The notes under the pieces were generated by a model. It was not told the DNA's origin. It did not search any database and saw only the letters and a list, made by a program, of their open reading frames with translations. DNA of 64,000 nucleotides from Acanthochlamys bracteata (taxonomy: Eukaryota > Streptophyta > Magnoliopsida > Pandanales > Velloziaceae), in NCBI GenBank assembly GCA_019914995.1, contig CM034127.1:13614269-13678268 (forward strand). The letters run 5' to 3'. Both the position numbers and the translations under genes were made by a program. Every line of letters begins with the position of its first letter. Position 1 is the stretch's first letter. Of the stretch, positions 1-12,835 are shown piece after piece.

Positions 1-507
1 GAGTAAAGTCTATGAAGCTCTTGAGATTTTACTCTGAAGTTGAATAGGTAAAGTTTTCCTGAATAACTTTTTTTTTTAGTTTGAACTAGCTGTAAGTTGT
101 TTTCCCATGCTTTATAATATGTTTGGGACTTCATTGATGCACTTCTGGTCTGCTATGAGTTTTGAATTTTTGATCCTTCATTGCTTAACCATTCATTTAT
201 TCCTTCTATACAAGTAATCTGCTTATATTACTAGGTTAATGTTACAGTTCAATAATTAGCGATTTTCAAAGCTACATCAGCGCCTTTGTGGAAAAATCAG
301 TGTCATCATGGCTGCATTTCTACACTTCATATTGCTGGCATCAGTATAATGGCTTTGTTGATGTGAGTAGGATTTTTGTGATGGTAGCTACATAAAACCA
401 CATGCATACAAATTTAGCAGATGAGTGCACATGACATGTTAGTCACTATACTTACGATTTTCTCTCATATTTGTTTTCCCCTATATCTCTGTCATTTCAT
501 CATGTAG
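1..507. other. Intron or upstream part of the NodGS gene
   Basis: No convincing exon is visible here. The first coding exon of the neighbouring gene starts at 508 after a TAG acceptor and needs one base from an exon further upstream, so this stretch is most likely intron of the same gene. The rest of the gene lies outside the window. Confidence 0.6.
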
Positions 508-3500
508 GTGCAAGAAGAGCAAGGGAAATTGTTTTGTCTGTACTGGTGGAGGCATGTGATAACGGTGACCTTTCTGTCACTGAGGCGGTTGAAGCAGTGG
601 AGGACATTTTCAAAGAAAACTCATTGAAATTCTACAAATTGAATGGTATTATGGAGTCTACTGACACTAATGATGTGAAGGGGTTGAGAAGTGAACTAAA
701 GATTGGCGTGCTAGAGGAAGACATAGTGTTTGTCCGTATTATTTGGATTGATGGTTCTGGCCAACATCGTTGTCGTGTGAGTTGACTTTTGTGCTCTCCA
801 TTCCCAAATATGCTGCTTTTGATAAGATAAATTTGACAATAGTTTGACAAGCAAAAATGAAGAGCACTCAGGCACACACTACATGGGACAACACATACAA
901 TAGAGTAAGGCTAGTATTTTCTTGGTTTTGATAGAAAGGCAATCAACCTGCATTTGTGCTTCCAAGATTTATATGAGGATGTCAGATTTGGATACTACTA
1001 TATATAAATATAAAAGCTAGTAAAAACTAGACTGTATAGTATTATCATCTGGTTGTCCATTTTGGAAATCTTGTGCTTGTTATGTGTCTTGTCTTCCGTG
1101 GTTTCATTTGCATCTTATTTTGTACGGCCAATTTTTTTTTGGTTTAATGAGAACTGTTTAATGAGAACTGTCTACTAAGTTTGCTTCTTTGGTAAACTTT
1201 CTAGTTTCTAACAAAATGGACTGTTATTTGATGCATCTTCCTTTGTGGATTGATGCGTAGGTTATTCCAGCGAAACGCTTTTATCAATTTGTTAAGGATT
1301 ATGGTGTTGGCTTAACTTGCGCCTCAATGGGAATGACTTCATTGTATGATGCCCCAGCGGATGGCTCAAACCTAAGTGGAGTGGGTGAGATCAGACTAAT
1401 TCCTGATATGTCAACAATACATAGGATTCCGTGGTATGTCAACAATACATTCTTTGCACAAGGACAATATTCTTTAGTCATACTTCTAATGCTAGTATTC
1501 TAGAGGTCTTGTAACCTTTTGCTGGACACCTCTTTGTAGGAAAGATGTCTTATAGATGTGTAGAAACACACAAAGCTAGTTGTCTCTATTACTTAGTTAC
1601 CAAAATAGTAACTTTAAGAAGTGTGATGGCCTTTACTGTAATAGGAATAGCATTGCAGGTAGAATCCTAGATGTGCTACACTGAGAAGAGACATCTCAAG
1701 ATAGCGGTAAATGGCAAGATGAATTGCTATTTGAAACTTTGAAAGGCATTAGGTTTTAGACATGCAGTGTTTTAAGTGCAAGTGGTGCGCAAGGAAAAAG
1801 TTGTGAAATCTGCCGGAGACCATTAGCTACTGAATTATGATGGTCTTAAGGAAGACTCGAAAACAGAGGAGATGTCTTGAGCGACAAGCCCTTACAACAA
1901 TTAGGTGATACTCAGAAGTGGCTCTTTCCTAGGTTCTGCTTCTATGGTTGTATAACTACTATCTTTTCCTCCCTTTATTTTGCAGAATTGTATAGTGTCT
2001 ATTTATCTTCTGAGGCTAAGATAGCATAGAGTCTTTCATGATGTCCTTCAGTACTGTAGTCTTATAGTGGCCTAATGCTCGCAATCATAAAACTTTTACC
2101 TTTCCCCTAATTATCATTTGATTTTGTCAAGCAAATGTAGACTCCTGCCATATGATGAAGCTGATATTTTGTTATAGGACAAAGCATGAGGAAATGGTTT
2201 TAGCGGATATGCAAATAAGACCAGGTGAAGCATGGGAGTATTGTCCAAGGGATGCCTTGCGGAGAGCATCAAAGATATTGGTTGATGAATTTAATCTAGT
2301 AAGTATAAGTTCCCCTCAAGTCTCTTTAAGGGTGTGTTTTAATTTACCGGAACTTCAGTTTCTGCCACCAGATTTGGAGTTCCGGTGAGTTCACATGTTC
2401 TAATGCTACAAAGGAACTCAGAACTGCAGCTACACGTGGATCTTGACTTCCGCTTAAGTTCCATCCTTTTATTTTCACGCTCTCTAAGACAAAGTTTTTT
2501 CTCTCCACATTCAACCCACTTTCAAAAACAATTGAAACATAAAATATGAACTCCACTTCCATCTCACTTCAAAAAACAATTGAAACACACTAAACTTCAC
2601 TTCCAACTCATTTTTCAGGAAACCTCACTTCCCACTTGTCACTTCCATAAAACTCAGTTACGGGCATTTGAAACACACCCTAAAGTGCTACCACATGAGA
2701 AGCAACTCTTAAACTTCTTTTCTGCAGGTTATGAATGCAGGATTTGAGAATGAATTTTATCTCCTCAAGAAAGTCATGAGGTATCTTTCACCAAAACTGA
2801 TATTGTTTCCTTACACATTCTTTGAGCTTACATCTAGGAATTGTGCAGGGACGGGATAGAACAGTGGGTGCCACTTGATAACACCCCTTACTGCTCAACT
2901 TCTGCATTTGATGCTGTGTCGCCTATATTACAGGAAATGAACTCTGCTCTTCAGTCTATGAATATCTCAGTTGAGCAGGTGAGAAAAGTTTGGGCTGTCA
3001 GCATGTATTAAAAGCATAAATAAGTACATGTGAGATCATGTAAGCTCAGTTTTTGTCAGTTGAATGTTGTGGAAAGGTTCTAGAGAATGCACCATCGAGT
3101 TGTTAGTTGTCATCCCTCAATGGGTATCACCATACGTCTAATGGCAATATTCTTTTTCTTTTATTGCTTAGTGATGGCAAAGATTTGTCAATCATAGTTT
3201 CTACATGTTTGGCTTTTGGTGTTGGTGGTTAGATCATTTATATGAATTTAGGTAATCTATTAGAACCTATTAGTAGCTTCATGAGCCTATTTAAATCAGA
3301 TAATTCTGGTGGTTTGTTTACTCTGTTACTCTTGAGGCATGGACTTTTTTTCAAAGGTATCGTATAAGTATTTTCTGTAAGTAAACTCTTTTTATCCTAT
3401 AGCTGCATGCAGAAGCTGGGAAAGGACAGTTTGAGTTATCACTTGGACATACAGCCTGCACATTTGCAGCTGATAACATAGTTTTTGTTCGTGAAATTAT

Positions 3501-5455
3501 AAAGTCTGTTGCGAGGAAGCATGGTTTACTTGCAACTTTTGTTCCAAAGTAAGTTTACTTGGGATGAGATTTCTTCGTTATGTAGCAGTTTTAGGTTCAA
3601 CTTGTAAATGAAATGGATGAGTTCATAACTTCATTTTTCTAATACTTTATCTCCTGACTAAATGCTTTTGTTCATGGTCTGTGCTTTTTGAACTCTTATG
3701 ATTGTTAGAATTGGAATTTTAAAAAAATCAGTTTGACACAGATTCAAACTTCCTCTTGGCTCGTTTGTGGTTAATCTCAACTGCTGCCCTCTGTTTAAGT
3801 TCAAATGGAGATATCTAACTTCCACTTGTCTTGTGCATATTTTTTAACTATAAATGCTTCCAATATATGAAAGTACTTTTTATTTTGAAATCTTATCGTG
3901 CATTCTCTCTTTATTTTATTAGGTATGACTTGGATGATCTTGGTTCTGGATCTCATGTGCATATAAGTTTGTGGAAGAATGGTGAGAATGTATTTATGGG
4001 ATCTGAGACATCAAAAACTCAACATGGAATGTCGATTATTGGAGAGCACTTTATGGCTGGAGTTTTCAATCATCTTCCTTCCATCCTTGCTTTTACAGCC
4101 CCAATTCCTAATAGGTGAGCTGTCTTTCCTTGATAATTTTCTCTGGCACTATAGTTCACTGGTATGCACACTAATTAAGTAGAGAACCACACTTTTACGT
4201 TCTGGACGTGAATGGTTTGGATAGTTCACTGGTATACACGCTAAGGTGGGAATCTCTGTTCACCTGTAAATCAGAGTTGCTCATGTCTATGCTTGCGTAG
4301 CTACCATAATTTTTCATGTTTTCCACCTATCTATCCACCATTCTAAATGGCTACGCTATTCTGGTTTTTTTTCTATGTTGACTATGAAGTCTGTGGCAGT
4401 TTAACTGTTTCAAATGTAGTTATGATCGCATTCAACCAAATATGTGGAGTGGAGCCTTCCACTGTTGGGGAAAAGAAAATAGGGAAGCCCCTTTGAGGAC
4501 CGCATGCCCACCTGGTATATCTGATGAGCTTGTAAGCAACTTTGAGATTAAGTCTTTTGATGGTTGTGCGAATCCACACCTGGGAGTGGCTGCAATTTTA
4601 GCTGCTGGAATTGACGGTCTTAGAAGATGTTTCAGTTTGCCGGAGCCTGTTGGTAGATCCTGCTTCTCCTCATTTATTCTATTATATTGGAAGTTTCGAG
4701 AGTATACTTTGATTGATTGTTGCCTGGAAAGGAAATAAGGGAGAATTCATTCCCTCTAAAATATATAATGAGATAAGTTTGTAATCGATACTAGAACTCT
4801 TGAAATTGAAGTTATAGAATTCATAAGAGATATATTTCATAAACAATTACCTTCTTTTTATTAGTAAAAGAGGATAATATTTTTGAAGTGTGCTGTTTGT
4901 TTCCCTCATCTTGCTAGCTAATAGATAATCTGTTTGAACAGAGACATATCCAGATGCTCATATCACAGAGGTCAAACGGCTGCCAAGAGATTTGTCAGAG
5001 TCTGTGGAAGCTCTTACTGAAGACGCCGTTCTGAAAGATGTAATTGGTGACAAACTTGTGACAGCTGTTATTGCAATTCGCAAGGTATGATACCTTGACT
5101 TCAATCTTATGGCGGTTACAAACTATGCTAAGGATTTTGCAACAAATCAAAACATTTGGTACATCAATCTTATGAAATGGTTCATTAAACCTATAATAAA
5201 CCCATATTTGCTTATTCTATGCTTATGCTTCATCAACTTGTTTTCGCGACAGTGCGAAAATTGCAAACTAATGTTCCCTCTGGTTTATATGCTTAGCAGT
5301 TATTTTGCAAAGCTTAGCATGGCCATCTCTTGCTAATAATCATTTTCTGCAGTCTGGATACTTTTCTCTAATTACTGTTCTTTGTTTTACAGGCAGAGAT
5401 TGCAAACTATGCTAAGAATAAGGGCGCATTTAAGCAATTGATACACCGATATTGA
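508..5455 (+). CDS. NodGS: NodGS: nodulin/type-I glutamine synthetase-like protein, C-terminal part
   Basis: Seen: ten exons join in frame with GT-AG sites: 508-776, 1261-1433, 2178-2298, 2728-2780, 2849-2978, 3403-3548, 3923-4114, 4420-4652, 4942-5084, 5393-5455 (TGA). They give about 507 residues. The product starts at the end of the amidohydrolase-like half (GARRAREIVLSVLVEAC), then a beta-grasp segment, then the glutamine synthetase catalytic half, with GSGSHVHISLWKNGEN, YDRIQPNMWSGA and NPHLGVAAILAAGIDGL. It ends KQLIHRY. Known: plant NodGS proteins (Arabidopsis At3g53180) fuse a nodulin-like amidohydrolase to a prokaryotic-type GS domain, resemble fungal FluG, and are cytosolic and linked to root development and defence. 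Whether they make glutamine is unsettled. Odd: a TIR element lies in the third intron shown. The gene is cut by the window edge but not visibly broken; the first exon needs one base from an exon outside the window. Confidence 0.93.
2327..2683. mobile_element. Tourist/Harbinger-like MITE in a NodGS intron
   Basis: The ends are inverted: GGGTGTGTTT at 2330-2339 and AAACACACCC at 2671-2680. They are flanked by direct TAA copies at 2327-2329 and 2681-2683, as expected for a three-base TWA target duplication of PIF/Harbinger elements. A subterminal hairpin follows the left end (ACCGGAACT at 2346-2354, AGTTCCGGT at 2378-2386). The interior is noncoding and rich in short repeats such as 'cacttcc'. 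It is about 354 bp long, so a non-autonomous element. It lies wholly inside an intron and leaves the splice sites intact. Confidence 0.7.
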
Positions 5456-7371
5456 TTATCATCTGTGAGCTTTTGCTTCATAATAGACGTTTTTTATAAT
5501 CTGTTGTTACTCCATACATGCGCATGGAGTTTGGACCTACCCTGGCATTAAAAATGATGAAGTTACTATATTGAAATGTTTATATTCCTGTGAAACTGGT
5601 AGCTTGGATTTTGTCTTGCTCAATAAACTTCTTACTGAAAAGCACACACGTGTGATCTTAGTGTTGGTATTTCGAATGATCCGTCATAGACACAATTGCG
5701 TGCCCAGCTGTCTGCCTTATTCATAATGTCGACTTATTTGAATGCCACGTTGGGGGGTAGTTGTATATGGTCATTATTGAATTTGAAGGTTACAAGTGAA
5801 AGGTAAGCAATTTATTTAAGTGACTTTTGTTGTGTTTTGAACTTGAACTTTTTTTAAACTTTCACATTAGTAAAGCGCCAACATACAAGATATAAATAGT
5901 GAATGTTCAGCTGCCACAAAAGGGAAGCTCCAGACAAATATTAGGTGTTGTTTAAGTGGAGATTTCAAAATAATTTTTTTAATTTTTACAAAATAAGATT
6001 AATTTTTAATCTTAAAATTAAAAAACTATATATAATAATTTTATAAATGCATATATTTTATATTTTAAGAAAACAATTACCACCAGAAAGTTTTTTGAGA
6101 AATAAAAGATTTAAAAGATATAAGAATGGCAACGAAACGTCTTATGATTTCAGTTTTTATGAATTTTAGTTTATTGTTTTAGAAGTAAGCTACAATCACA
6201 ACATTAGCGTAAAAATTTTCTTAAGCCCTTAAAAACATAGAGCTTGTTAGTCAGGTTTCCGTGTGAAACTCGATGCCACTTGGTGAATGACTAAGCTATC
6301 ATTTCATTTTAAGATTATCCAGTTTTAGATTTATCTTTCATGATAAATTTAGAGAGGATTACTTGGATGCTAAATACGTGTATTTCTTGGCCTCTTGCAC
6401 ATTATTTTCTGAATGACAGCAATCCTGTGGACGTAAAGAGGCCTAGAGATGCTCTCAAGTGCTTCCACGGAGTACAGTCAAGTATCTAGGCGTAAGACGT
6501 AACCAATGTTGAAGTTATAAATCTCGTCGTCTAGCTCAGTTAGTTTAGTGCGTGTTTTTTTCACTCTAAATTAAATTTTATAAAATTTAATTACTTAAAA
6601 TATAAATTTAAAATAAATTTTAACTTTTATATTTATTTATTATTAAAAATTAGTTTAAAAGTAAAATTTTTAATTTAAATTTTAGATTTTAAAATTAAAC
6701 CTTTTAGTCATAAGATAAATTTATCTCTATTTGATTTAAAAATAAATAAGAGTTAAAAGTTTTGCAAAAAAAAATAAGTTAAACATATCGATAAGTACGT
6801 CTTTATTAACGAGGAGACATTTGTTCTTTTAGGATCAAACCACAACTCTCAATAATAACTCAAAATTATCAAATCTAACTTGGTCTTTGCCTGTGAAATT
6901 CACATAAACATATCATAATAACAGATTTGAGATCTTTAGTTTTGTTTAGCTACCAATACTTCGTATACCCCCAGGTGGCTGGATTGTGGATGTTGTACGT
7001 ATAAAGACGAACATCTTTGCCTTTGCTAGAGCATGAGAAAGAAATGTCGACTTATATGGACGAACCTTATCGGTTTGGATTATGGGTCGTGTACAAACCG
7101 CTCCATTCTCGCGCGCGCACAGAAACGGCAGAACAGAATTCCACTACGTATGTAATCAAAGCACAAGCACACAAAACGAAGAGAAATAAAAGAATATACA
7201 TAAATTGTTTAGCTAGCGGGTTTTGGTTTTCTGTTTTTCGCAACGCAACGGATCTCATCATCCATTTGTCCATCTCTGTATTTCTAAACACCCGAACGAG
7301 AAGCATCTCCTTCCTTCCACAGCACAAAACCAACAACAACAAACAAACTCAGATCCCTTGCTTTTATTTTC
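5456..7371. other. NodGS 3' UTR and AT-rich intergenic DNA
   Basis: The first few hundred bases after the NodGS stop probably contain its 3' UTR. From about 5960 to 6120 and 6545 to 6790 the sequence is nearly pure A/T with runs of the 'taaaatttaa' type, like other AT-rich patches in the window. Short open frames at 7017-7371 have no family resemblance and lie upstream of the RABC1 promoter. I see no gene here. Confidence 0.6.
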
Positions 7372-7383
7372 TATATATAAATA
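7372..7383 (+). promoter_or_regulatory. TATA box of RABC1
   Basis: TATATATAAATA lies about 310 bases before the RABC1 ATG. It is followed about 25 bases later by a CT-rich run (7397-7414), a common context for plant transcription starts. The start site itself is inferred. The implied 5' UTR is about 280 bases. Confidence 0.5.
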
Positions 7384-7691
7384 CCACTCTTATATTTTTT
7401 CTCTCTCTCTCTCATTCCATTTGTTGATATTTCTCTACCTTTATATATATTCTACCCAACTCCCACCACCACCGCTAAGGTCTACGATCAACAACACATC
7501 GCGGTACACCAAAATTTATCAAACTACTACTTGTTGTTGTTGTCGTCGAGAAGATATTTGTTGTTCATCATCGATTTCACTACTGAAGGGTAGAGACAGT
7601 GAAATCTAACTAATCAATTGATCCATTGACTGGTTGGTTGGATTTGTCATTCTTTATTGTTTCTTTTTTTACTTGCTCTGTTCGTTGTTCG

Positions 7692-10600
7692 ATGGGATCG
7701 GCAACGGGGCAGCAGCAGCAGGGAGGAAGCAGCAACAATTATGATTATTCGTTTAAGATTCTGCTCATCGGAGATTCTGGTGTTGGCAAGAGTAGTCTGC
7801 TTGTTAGCTTTATCTCTGCCAATGATGTCGATGATCTCGCTCCAACAATCGGTATGACTGTCAGTGAATTTCTTCTTATTTAGCTTGATTTTTAAAATTC
7901 TTTTGTTTACTTCTTTTGTGTTGTAGTAGTTGTTCAATTTCTTTTTTCTTGTTTGCGTTTCAATCATGATGGAACAGGAGTTTTGAGTTTCTTGTAAAGA
8001 GTTATATTGAGCTGAATTTGGAGTTAAAATTTTCATAGATCGATTTTGTTTGTCGCTCTATGGAGAGTCAGTTGTGTGTAAGAGCTGATTCAATGTTCTA
8101 GTATTGGGACTTTGAAGCCATGCCATTGGTGTTGCTTGCTTGATTGTAACGTTACTGTCAAAATTTGTCTTTGTAATGGTTTTGTGCATTTGGTTAGTGA
8201 TATTATTGATGTTTCAATGCCACAACTTCACTCAAATGCATGGATCCTGTACTCGCTACATTGGTTGCATCCTAGAAATGTAAAATTCTACTGGGTGGCT
8301 TAACTCATTTGCTTGTAAACATGCCCCGCATTGATCCCATTCAAGTGCTGAGCCAACTCTAGCAAGCACCTTCCTTTTTATTTACTTCTCATTTTCCTAG
8401 TTGAATTTTCTCAAGCAAATTCAACAGTTTGGAAACCTAGCAGGTAAGGAGTATTAAGTTTACTTCCTCTCCCCCTTATTGAGTTTATTTCCTCTCTCTC
8501 AAATGGTTCTCCTGCATTCTTCATATTTCACTAATATGCAGCAGTTTGGAGCTCCTGACAAGTTGAAATTAATTTGTACTATAGCGATTGCGATCGGTGT
8601 AAAGAAATGAATTTCAAGTTGATGCATTGGCATTTCTCTATCGTCGTGAAAACTTTGTATCCACATGACAGTATTCATTTCATTATTTCATTTCAGGAGT
8701 GGATTTTAAGATCAAGCATCTCACTGTTAAAGGGAAGAAATTGAAACTCACAATTTGGGACACCGGTAAGTAGGTCAAGATGCACAATTAATTATTTGTA
8801 CTCTAGTTAACATAGCATCTTCCACTAAGTAAAATGGCATGATTCTTTTGGGTGATACTTGCTCTAATGAGTTTATTTTTGGAAGTATGCTACTTTGACT
8901 TAGGAAGACGATAGAAATATGAGCTAAAATAAGTGCATCCTCATTCTCGAAATGTTACTATACTTTGGCGTTTGTTCAATTGTGTAAAAGAGAAGCAGGG
9001 GGACACCAAATAAGCATCGGCAACATATGCATGTAAACAGGACATTCTGAGCGATGTTTTTGAAGAAGAAACAGCCTTTGAGGCTTCTCGTTCTGCTTCC
9101 TTCTGTTGTACTAGACTGGTATTGGGCATCCTGTAGCATCCTGTTGAATTTCATTCGCTAGAACCGCAGAAATCTGCTGCAGTATGGGATAAGAACATTT
9201 GGCAACATAAAAATTATGTTTAGCAGTTATTCTTGCTTTTTATGTTAGTAGAATGTCAATATTGAAATAGTGACTTAGCACACTTATATCCGTATTCATT
9301 AATAATGAACTTTTTGCAGCTGGGCAGGAGAGATTCAGAACAGTCACAAGTTCATACTACAGAAATGCTCAAGGAATAATAATGGGTATGCCTCTCTGTG
9401 ATCAGCATGTTTATGATCATTTTACAGGAATCTGACAGTGGATTTGCTTCCTTCTTGAATATAGTTAAATAGAAACATGAACATATAACTCACTGGTTTA
9501 TGTGGAAGCCTTTCTAGTCTATTGACTAGATTCCGATTGGCTCAAATGCTTCTCATTTTGAATGTATTGTTTGAAATAAATATAAATGGATACCTCTGTG
9601 CACAAGCTCTAAGTTTGATAATTGGTAACCATCGTATAGTTTGGAGGCTAGGTGGCTTCTGTATATTGTATAAAGAAGTGTTATCTGTTGCAGCAGTTAA
9701 ATGAGCAAAGTTGGTCTATTGTCCTCTGTTTGGAGCTTCCTTAATTTGCCATGTGCTATTAGGTTCCTTTTGCTGGTGCATGCCCCTAATAGGCTTTGCA
9801 TGTTGACATGTACTTAACATATCTAATTCAGGAGGCAGCTCATATACCTCGAATGGTGACATCTTATCTTTGTATGCCTTTGAAATGCATGTTCTTACAT
9901 TTTCTTTAATTTGGTTACTTTAGCTCGAACTACATGACAATGATGATGAATATAAAAAACTTCGATACTCTTCAAAATGCATCTTAGTTTCCAAATAATT
10001 GGTCGGTTGAGAGGTTTAGTACCTATATCACAAACTTAATTTAGTTCCAGTTTATTCTTGAAAGGCCTTCATTGTGGTCATTATGCTATTGATTTGTGAT
10101 TGCAAGGTTTCAATATAATTTGTGCCTTTGACTTGTATGGACATGTCATAAATTCTTGCATATTTCAATCACATTTGTTAGCAACTGCTGTCAAGATGAT
10201 CAAGCTCTTTTTTTGACATATCTTTGGCTTGCATCTTGTTTACCAAGTTCTGACTTCAATTCTGTTTTGCTTTTAGTTTATGATGTAACACGGAGAGAAA
10301 CCTTCACAAACTTGTCAGACATATGGGCCAAAGAACTAGAACTCTACTCCACTAATCAGGAATGCATCAAAATACTTGTTGGAAACAAAGTTGACAAGGT
10401 AAAGTTCTTACTTCAAGTTGCAACCCTGTCCTCATTGGGTACTTTAGACAAGACTGATATGAGATATTCAATTATCAAATGAGTCTATTCAGCTACCTCT
10501 CTCTTTCTAGGTTTGCATTATAGCTGCACCGGATGCTTCATCTGAGTAGTCAGTGTTCTCTGTTCTTGCCGTATCACTTTGTTGATTTTTATTTTGTTTT

Positions 10601-11218
10601 ATTTTATTTTATTTTATTTTATTTTTTGCTATTCATTTTAGCACAGACTTGTGCAGATCTTTCTTCTTATGTAAGAAATGGTATTGACAAAAATATTGCT
10701 TATCTAGAGGTATAAGCAATATTGAAGGGTTAAGATACCTTCACCGTTCTCTCCATACTCTCCATCACCATCATAAGCAAATAGGATCTATAGGTAGTCC
10801 CCTGTTATCATTGGATGAGGTTCTCATGAGTCACCTGTTATTGATACCTTTCAGGACGCTGTTAGGACGGTATCAAGAGAAGAGGGAGCTGCCCTTGCTA
10901 AAGAGAATGGATGTTTGTTTCTGGAGTGTAGTGCAAAAACACGTGAAAATATTGAGAAATGCTTTGAAGAACTTGTGCTCAAGGTAGTAACTTGAACTTA
11001 ACAGTTATGAATCTCCAGCAATATTAGGAAAGTTCTTAGGACATCAGTGCAACGCAATTTTCACTACTTGGTTACCCTAGTTTTTTTGTTTATATCTGTT
11101 TTTGCAGATTCTTGATGTTCCCAGCCTGTTAGAGGAGGGATCAACTGTCATGAAGAAAAATATATTGAAACAAAAGCAAGAGACTAGTCAATCCCCAGGT
11201 GGTTGTTGTTGTTCGTGA
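7692..11218 (+). CDS. RABC1: RABC1/Rab18-type small GTPase
   Basis: Seen: six exons (7692-7851, 8697-8765, 9320-9385, 10277-10398, 10855-10983, 11108-11218) give 218 residues with consistent phases. All G boxes are present: GDSGVGKS at 27-34, PTIG before switch I, WDTAGQE at 74-80, NKVD at 135-138 and CSAK at 164-167. The end is GGCCCS-stop, a cysteine cluster for geranylgeranylation. The short Gln/Ser-rich N-terminus and the [17 protein letters not shown] context match the plant RABC (Rab18) clade. Known: Rab18-class proteins cycle between GTP and GDP forms and act on ER and lipid-droplet membranes; Arabidopsis RABC1 has been tied to lipid-droplet turnover. The ATG at 7692 is chosen because it begins the RABC-like N-terminus. 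Upstream in-frame codons lack family similarity. A pentanucleotide ATTTT repeat lies in intron 4. Confidence 0.95.
10586..10628. repeat. ATTTT pentanucleotide microsatellite
   Basis: This is a run of ATTTT units with one interrupted copy (ATTTTG), inside RABC1 intron 4, about 225 bases before the exon 5 acceptor. It is a simple-sequence repeat with no sign of function. Confidence 0.75.
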
Positions 11219-11875
11219 GTTCCCATCTCAAAGAAAATAGCCAAATGAATCTGGAGCAGTAGCAGTTATCTGTACCCGCTGCGTTGTAGTTGTATGTATT
11301 GTATTTGTTACTCGTTGCTTTTCTGATGTATCAACATGTAGATGAGGCTCAAGTGGGAATGAGAGAAAACATTTTAATTTGTTCATTCAGCGTGAAAAGT
11401 AGGAGAGGTTTGGAAAAGCCTTCTTGGTGAGTGCATACCAAGAATACCCAATCTACAAAAGTAAATCTTATTGTTTGCTTTTGCGGTATCCAATTGATTG
11501 CCAATCTGCTTTATTTTACATGGGTATTCTTGGAATCCTTGACATGAACTATGTACTGTGGAAACAATCGTTTAAAACGTCTTTTCTGTGGCTGTTATTA
11601 TAAGTTTAGGTTTTACAACATCTCCATTTGGTTTTGGTAGTTATCATTGATTTTGGATTTAGTGATCTGGGTGCTTTATAAGTTGAACATAGACAGCGTT
11701 TTTATACTACCAGAAATCAGCTTGTTTGGCTGTGCCTGATTAATATTGTTTCAAAGAATATATATTTGATCAAACCAGAATGTTATGTTGATATTCTTCT
11801 TTTATTTTTCGGGTGGTCACTAATTCAACAGAATGCCATTTCTCTGCAGCAATTCAAACACGAAGCAGTACTCAG
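11219..11875. other. RABC1 3' UTR and spacer
   Basis: About 650 bases lie between the RABC1 stop codon and the tail of the thaumatin-like pseudogene on the other strand. The first part is likely RABC1 3' UTR. I see no other gene or repeat. Confidence 0.55.
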
Positions 11876-12700
11876 TCAAGGTGAGAAAGTTATGATATAA
11901 TCAGCTCGAACGCGGGTGAAGGTGCTGGTCTTATCATCATGAGCATAAACTGAAGTCTGTCTTGAAAGTTTCTGAATGCTTGCTACGCTTGCGTTTCCCA
12001 GGATCCCGATATTCACCAGAACGGCAATACTGGTCATTCCCGAATGCCACACAAGCGCTCTCGCATGCAATCACATTCCCTTCACCGTCCTTCGAGTGCA
12101 GTTCCTGCAGGCAAATTTTGTTTATGTCAACCTTCCATGTTGAGCTGCAGTGCTGGTTTCTGGTACCAATGGGCTGAATGCCTGTTGGCACATTAAAGCC
12201 ATCAACGAAGCATGTGTCATAGAAGTCCTTGTTATCAACAACCGTGTTTAGAGTGAACTCTGCAAGAGAGGCAGGGGGTTTGTCGTTGAGGTTGCATTGC
12301 AGTTGTTCTCTGCAGTCACCTGCAGTGCATGAGAACTAGTCTGAGGAGTCAGTAGCGCAAACTGTCCATCCTAAATGCGTCCAGACCACTTGGATGGTAC
12401 ACTGATGGAAAGCTTCGAAAGCAGAAAGCTAGGAGCTGGCCATGGAGAACTTGCCGAAGCTTGAAACTGCGCCTGGCCAAACTGTGTATTGCAACAGTTG
12501 TTCTTGATGGTGAATGTATAGTGGAAACAACACCTGAAATTCATAAACGTAGAAGAGGCAAACCAAGGTTAGGCATATAATTTTAGAGGATTCCAAATGA
12601 ATATTTAAACTATACAATGGAATTGAATATGAATATTTGGACATATATTACCTTTGGAAAAGAAGAGCAGCAGCAACAACACAGCAGCAGCGGACAACAT
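11876..12700 (-). pseudogene. Thaumatin-like protein (PR-5 family) pseudogene
   Basis: Seen: on the minus strand an ATG at 12698-12700 starts a hydrophobic signal peptide (MLSAAAVLLLLLFFSK), followed by a GT donor at about 12651. An acceptor at about 12534 leads to FTIKNNC. The reading frame then shifts before YTVWPG, and fragments recognisable as thaumatin follow in different frames: DFYDTCFVDGFNVPTG, GNVIACESACVAFGNDQYC and DDKTSTFT near the end. At least two frameshifts and in-frame stops break it. Several of the 16 conserved cysteines are lost: QYCC reads QYCR, FTC reads FTRV and the final TFCP reads TFSP. Known: intact members are secreted, disulfide-rich antifungal proteins, often with an intron just after the signal peptide as here. 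It lies tail-to-tail with RABC1. Only assembly errors could rescue it, and the lost cysteines argue against that. Confidence 0.88.
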
Positions 12701-12835
12701 TCTCCATTGGAACTCTTACTACAATTCAGATCAAAAGCAAAAGTTCCTACATAGACCCTGTCTATATATAATAATGACTTCATTCATCAGTTTATTTGAA
12801 AATTTGAGGCCTTTTGGCATTCATCCTTTTGGGTC

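Noticed and set aside
6520..6560. 'gtctagctcagttagtttagtgcg', like the D-arm of a tRNA
   Set aside because: No acceptor stem, anticodon arm or T-arm follows; the next bases are AT-rich.
7017..7609. Overlapping open frames of 90-136 codons upstream of RABC1
   Set aside because: They cross the TATA box and the leader, have low-complexity composition and match no family; they are chance frames in promoter and 5' UTR sequence.
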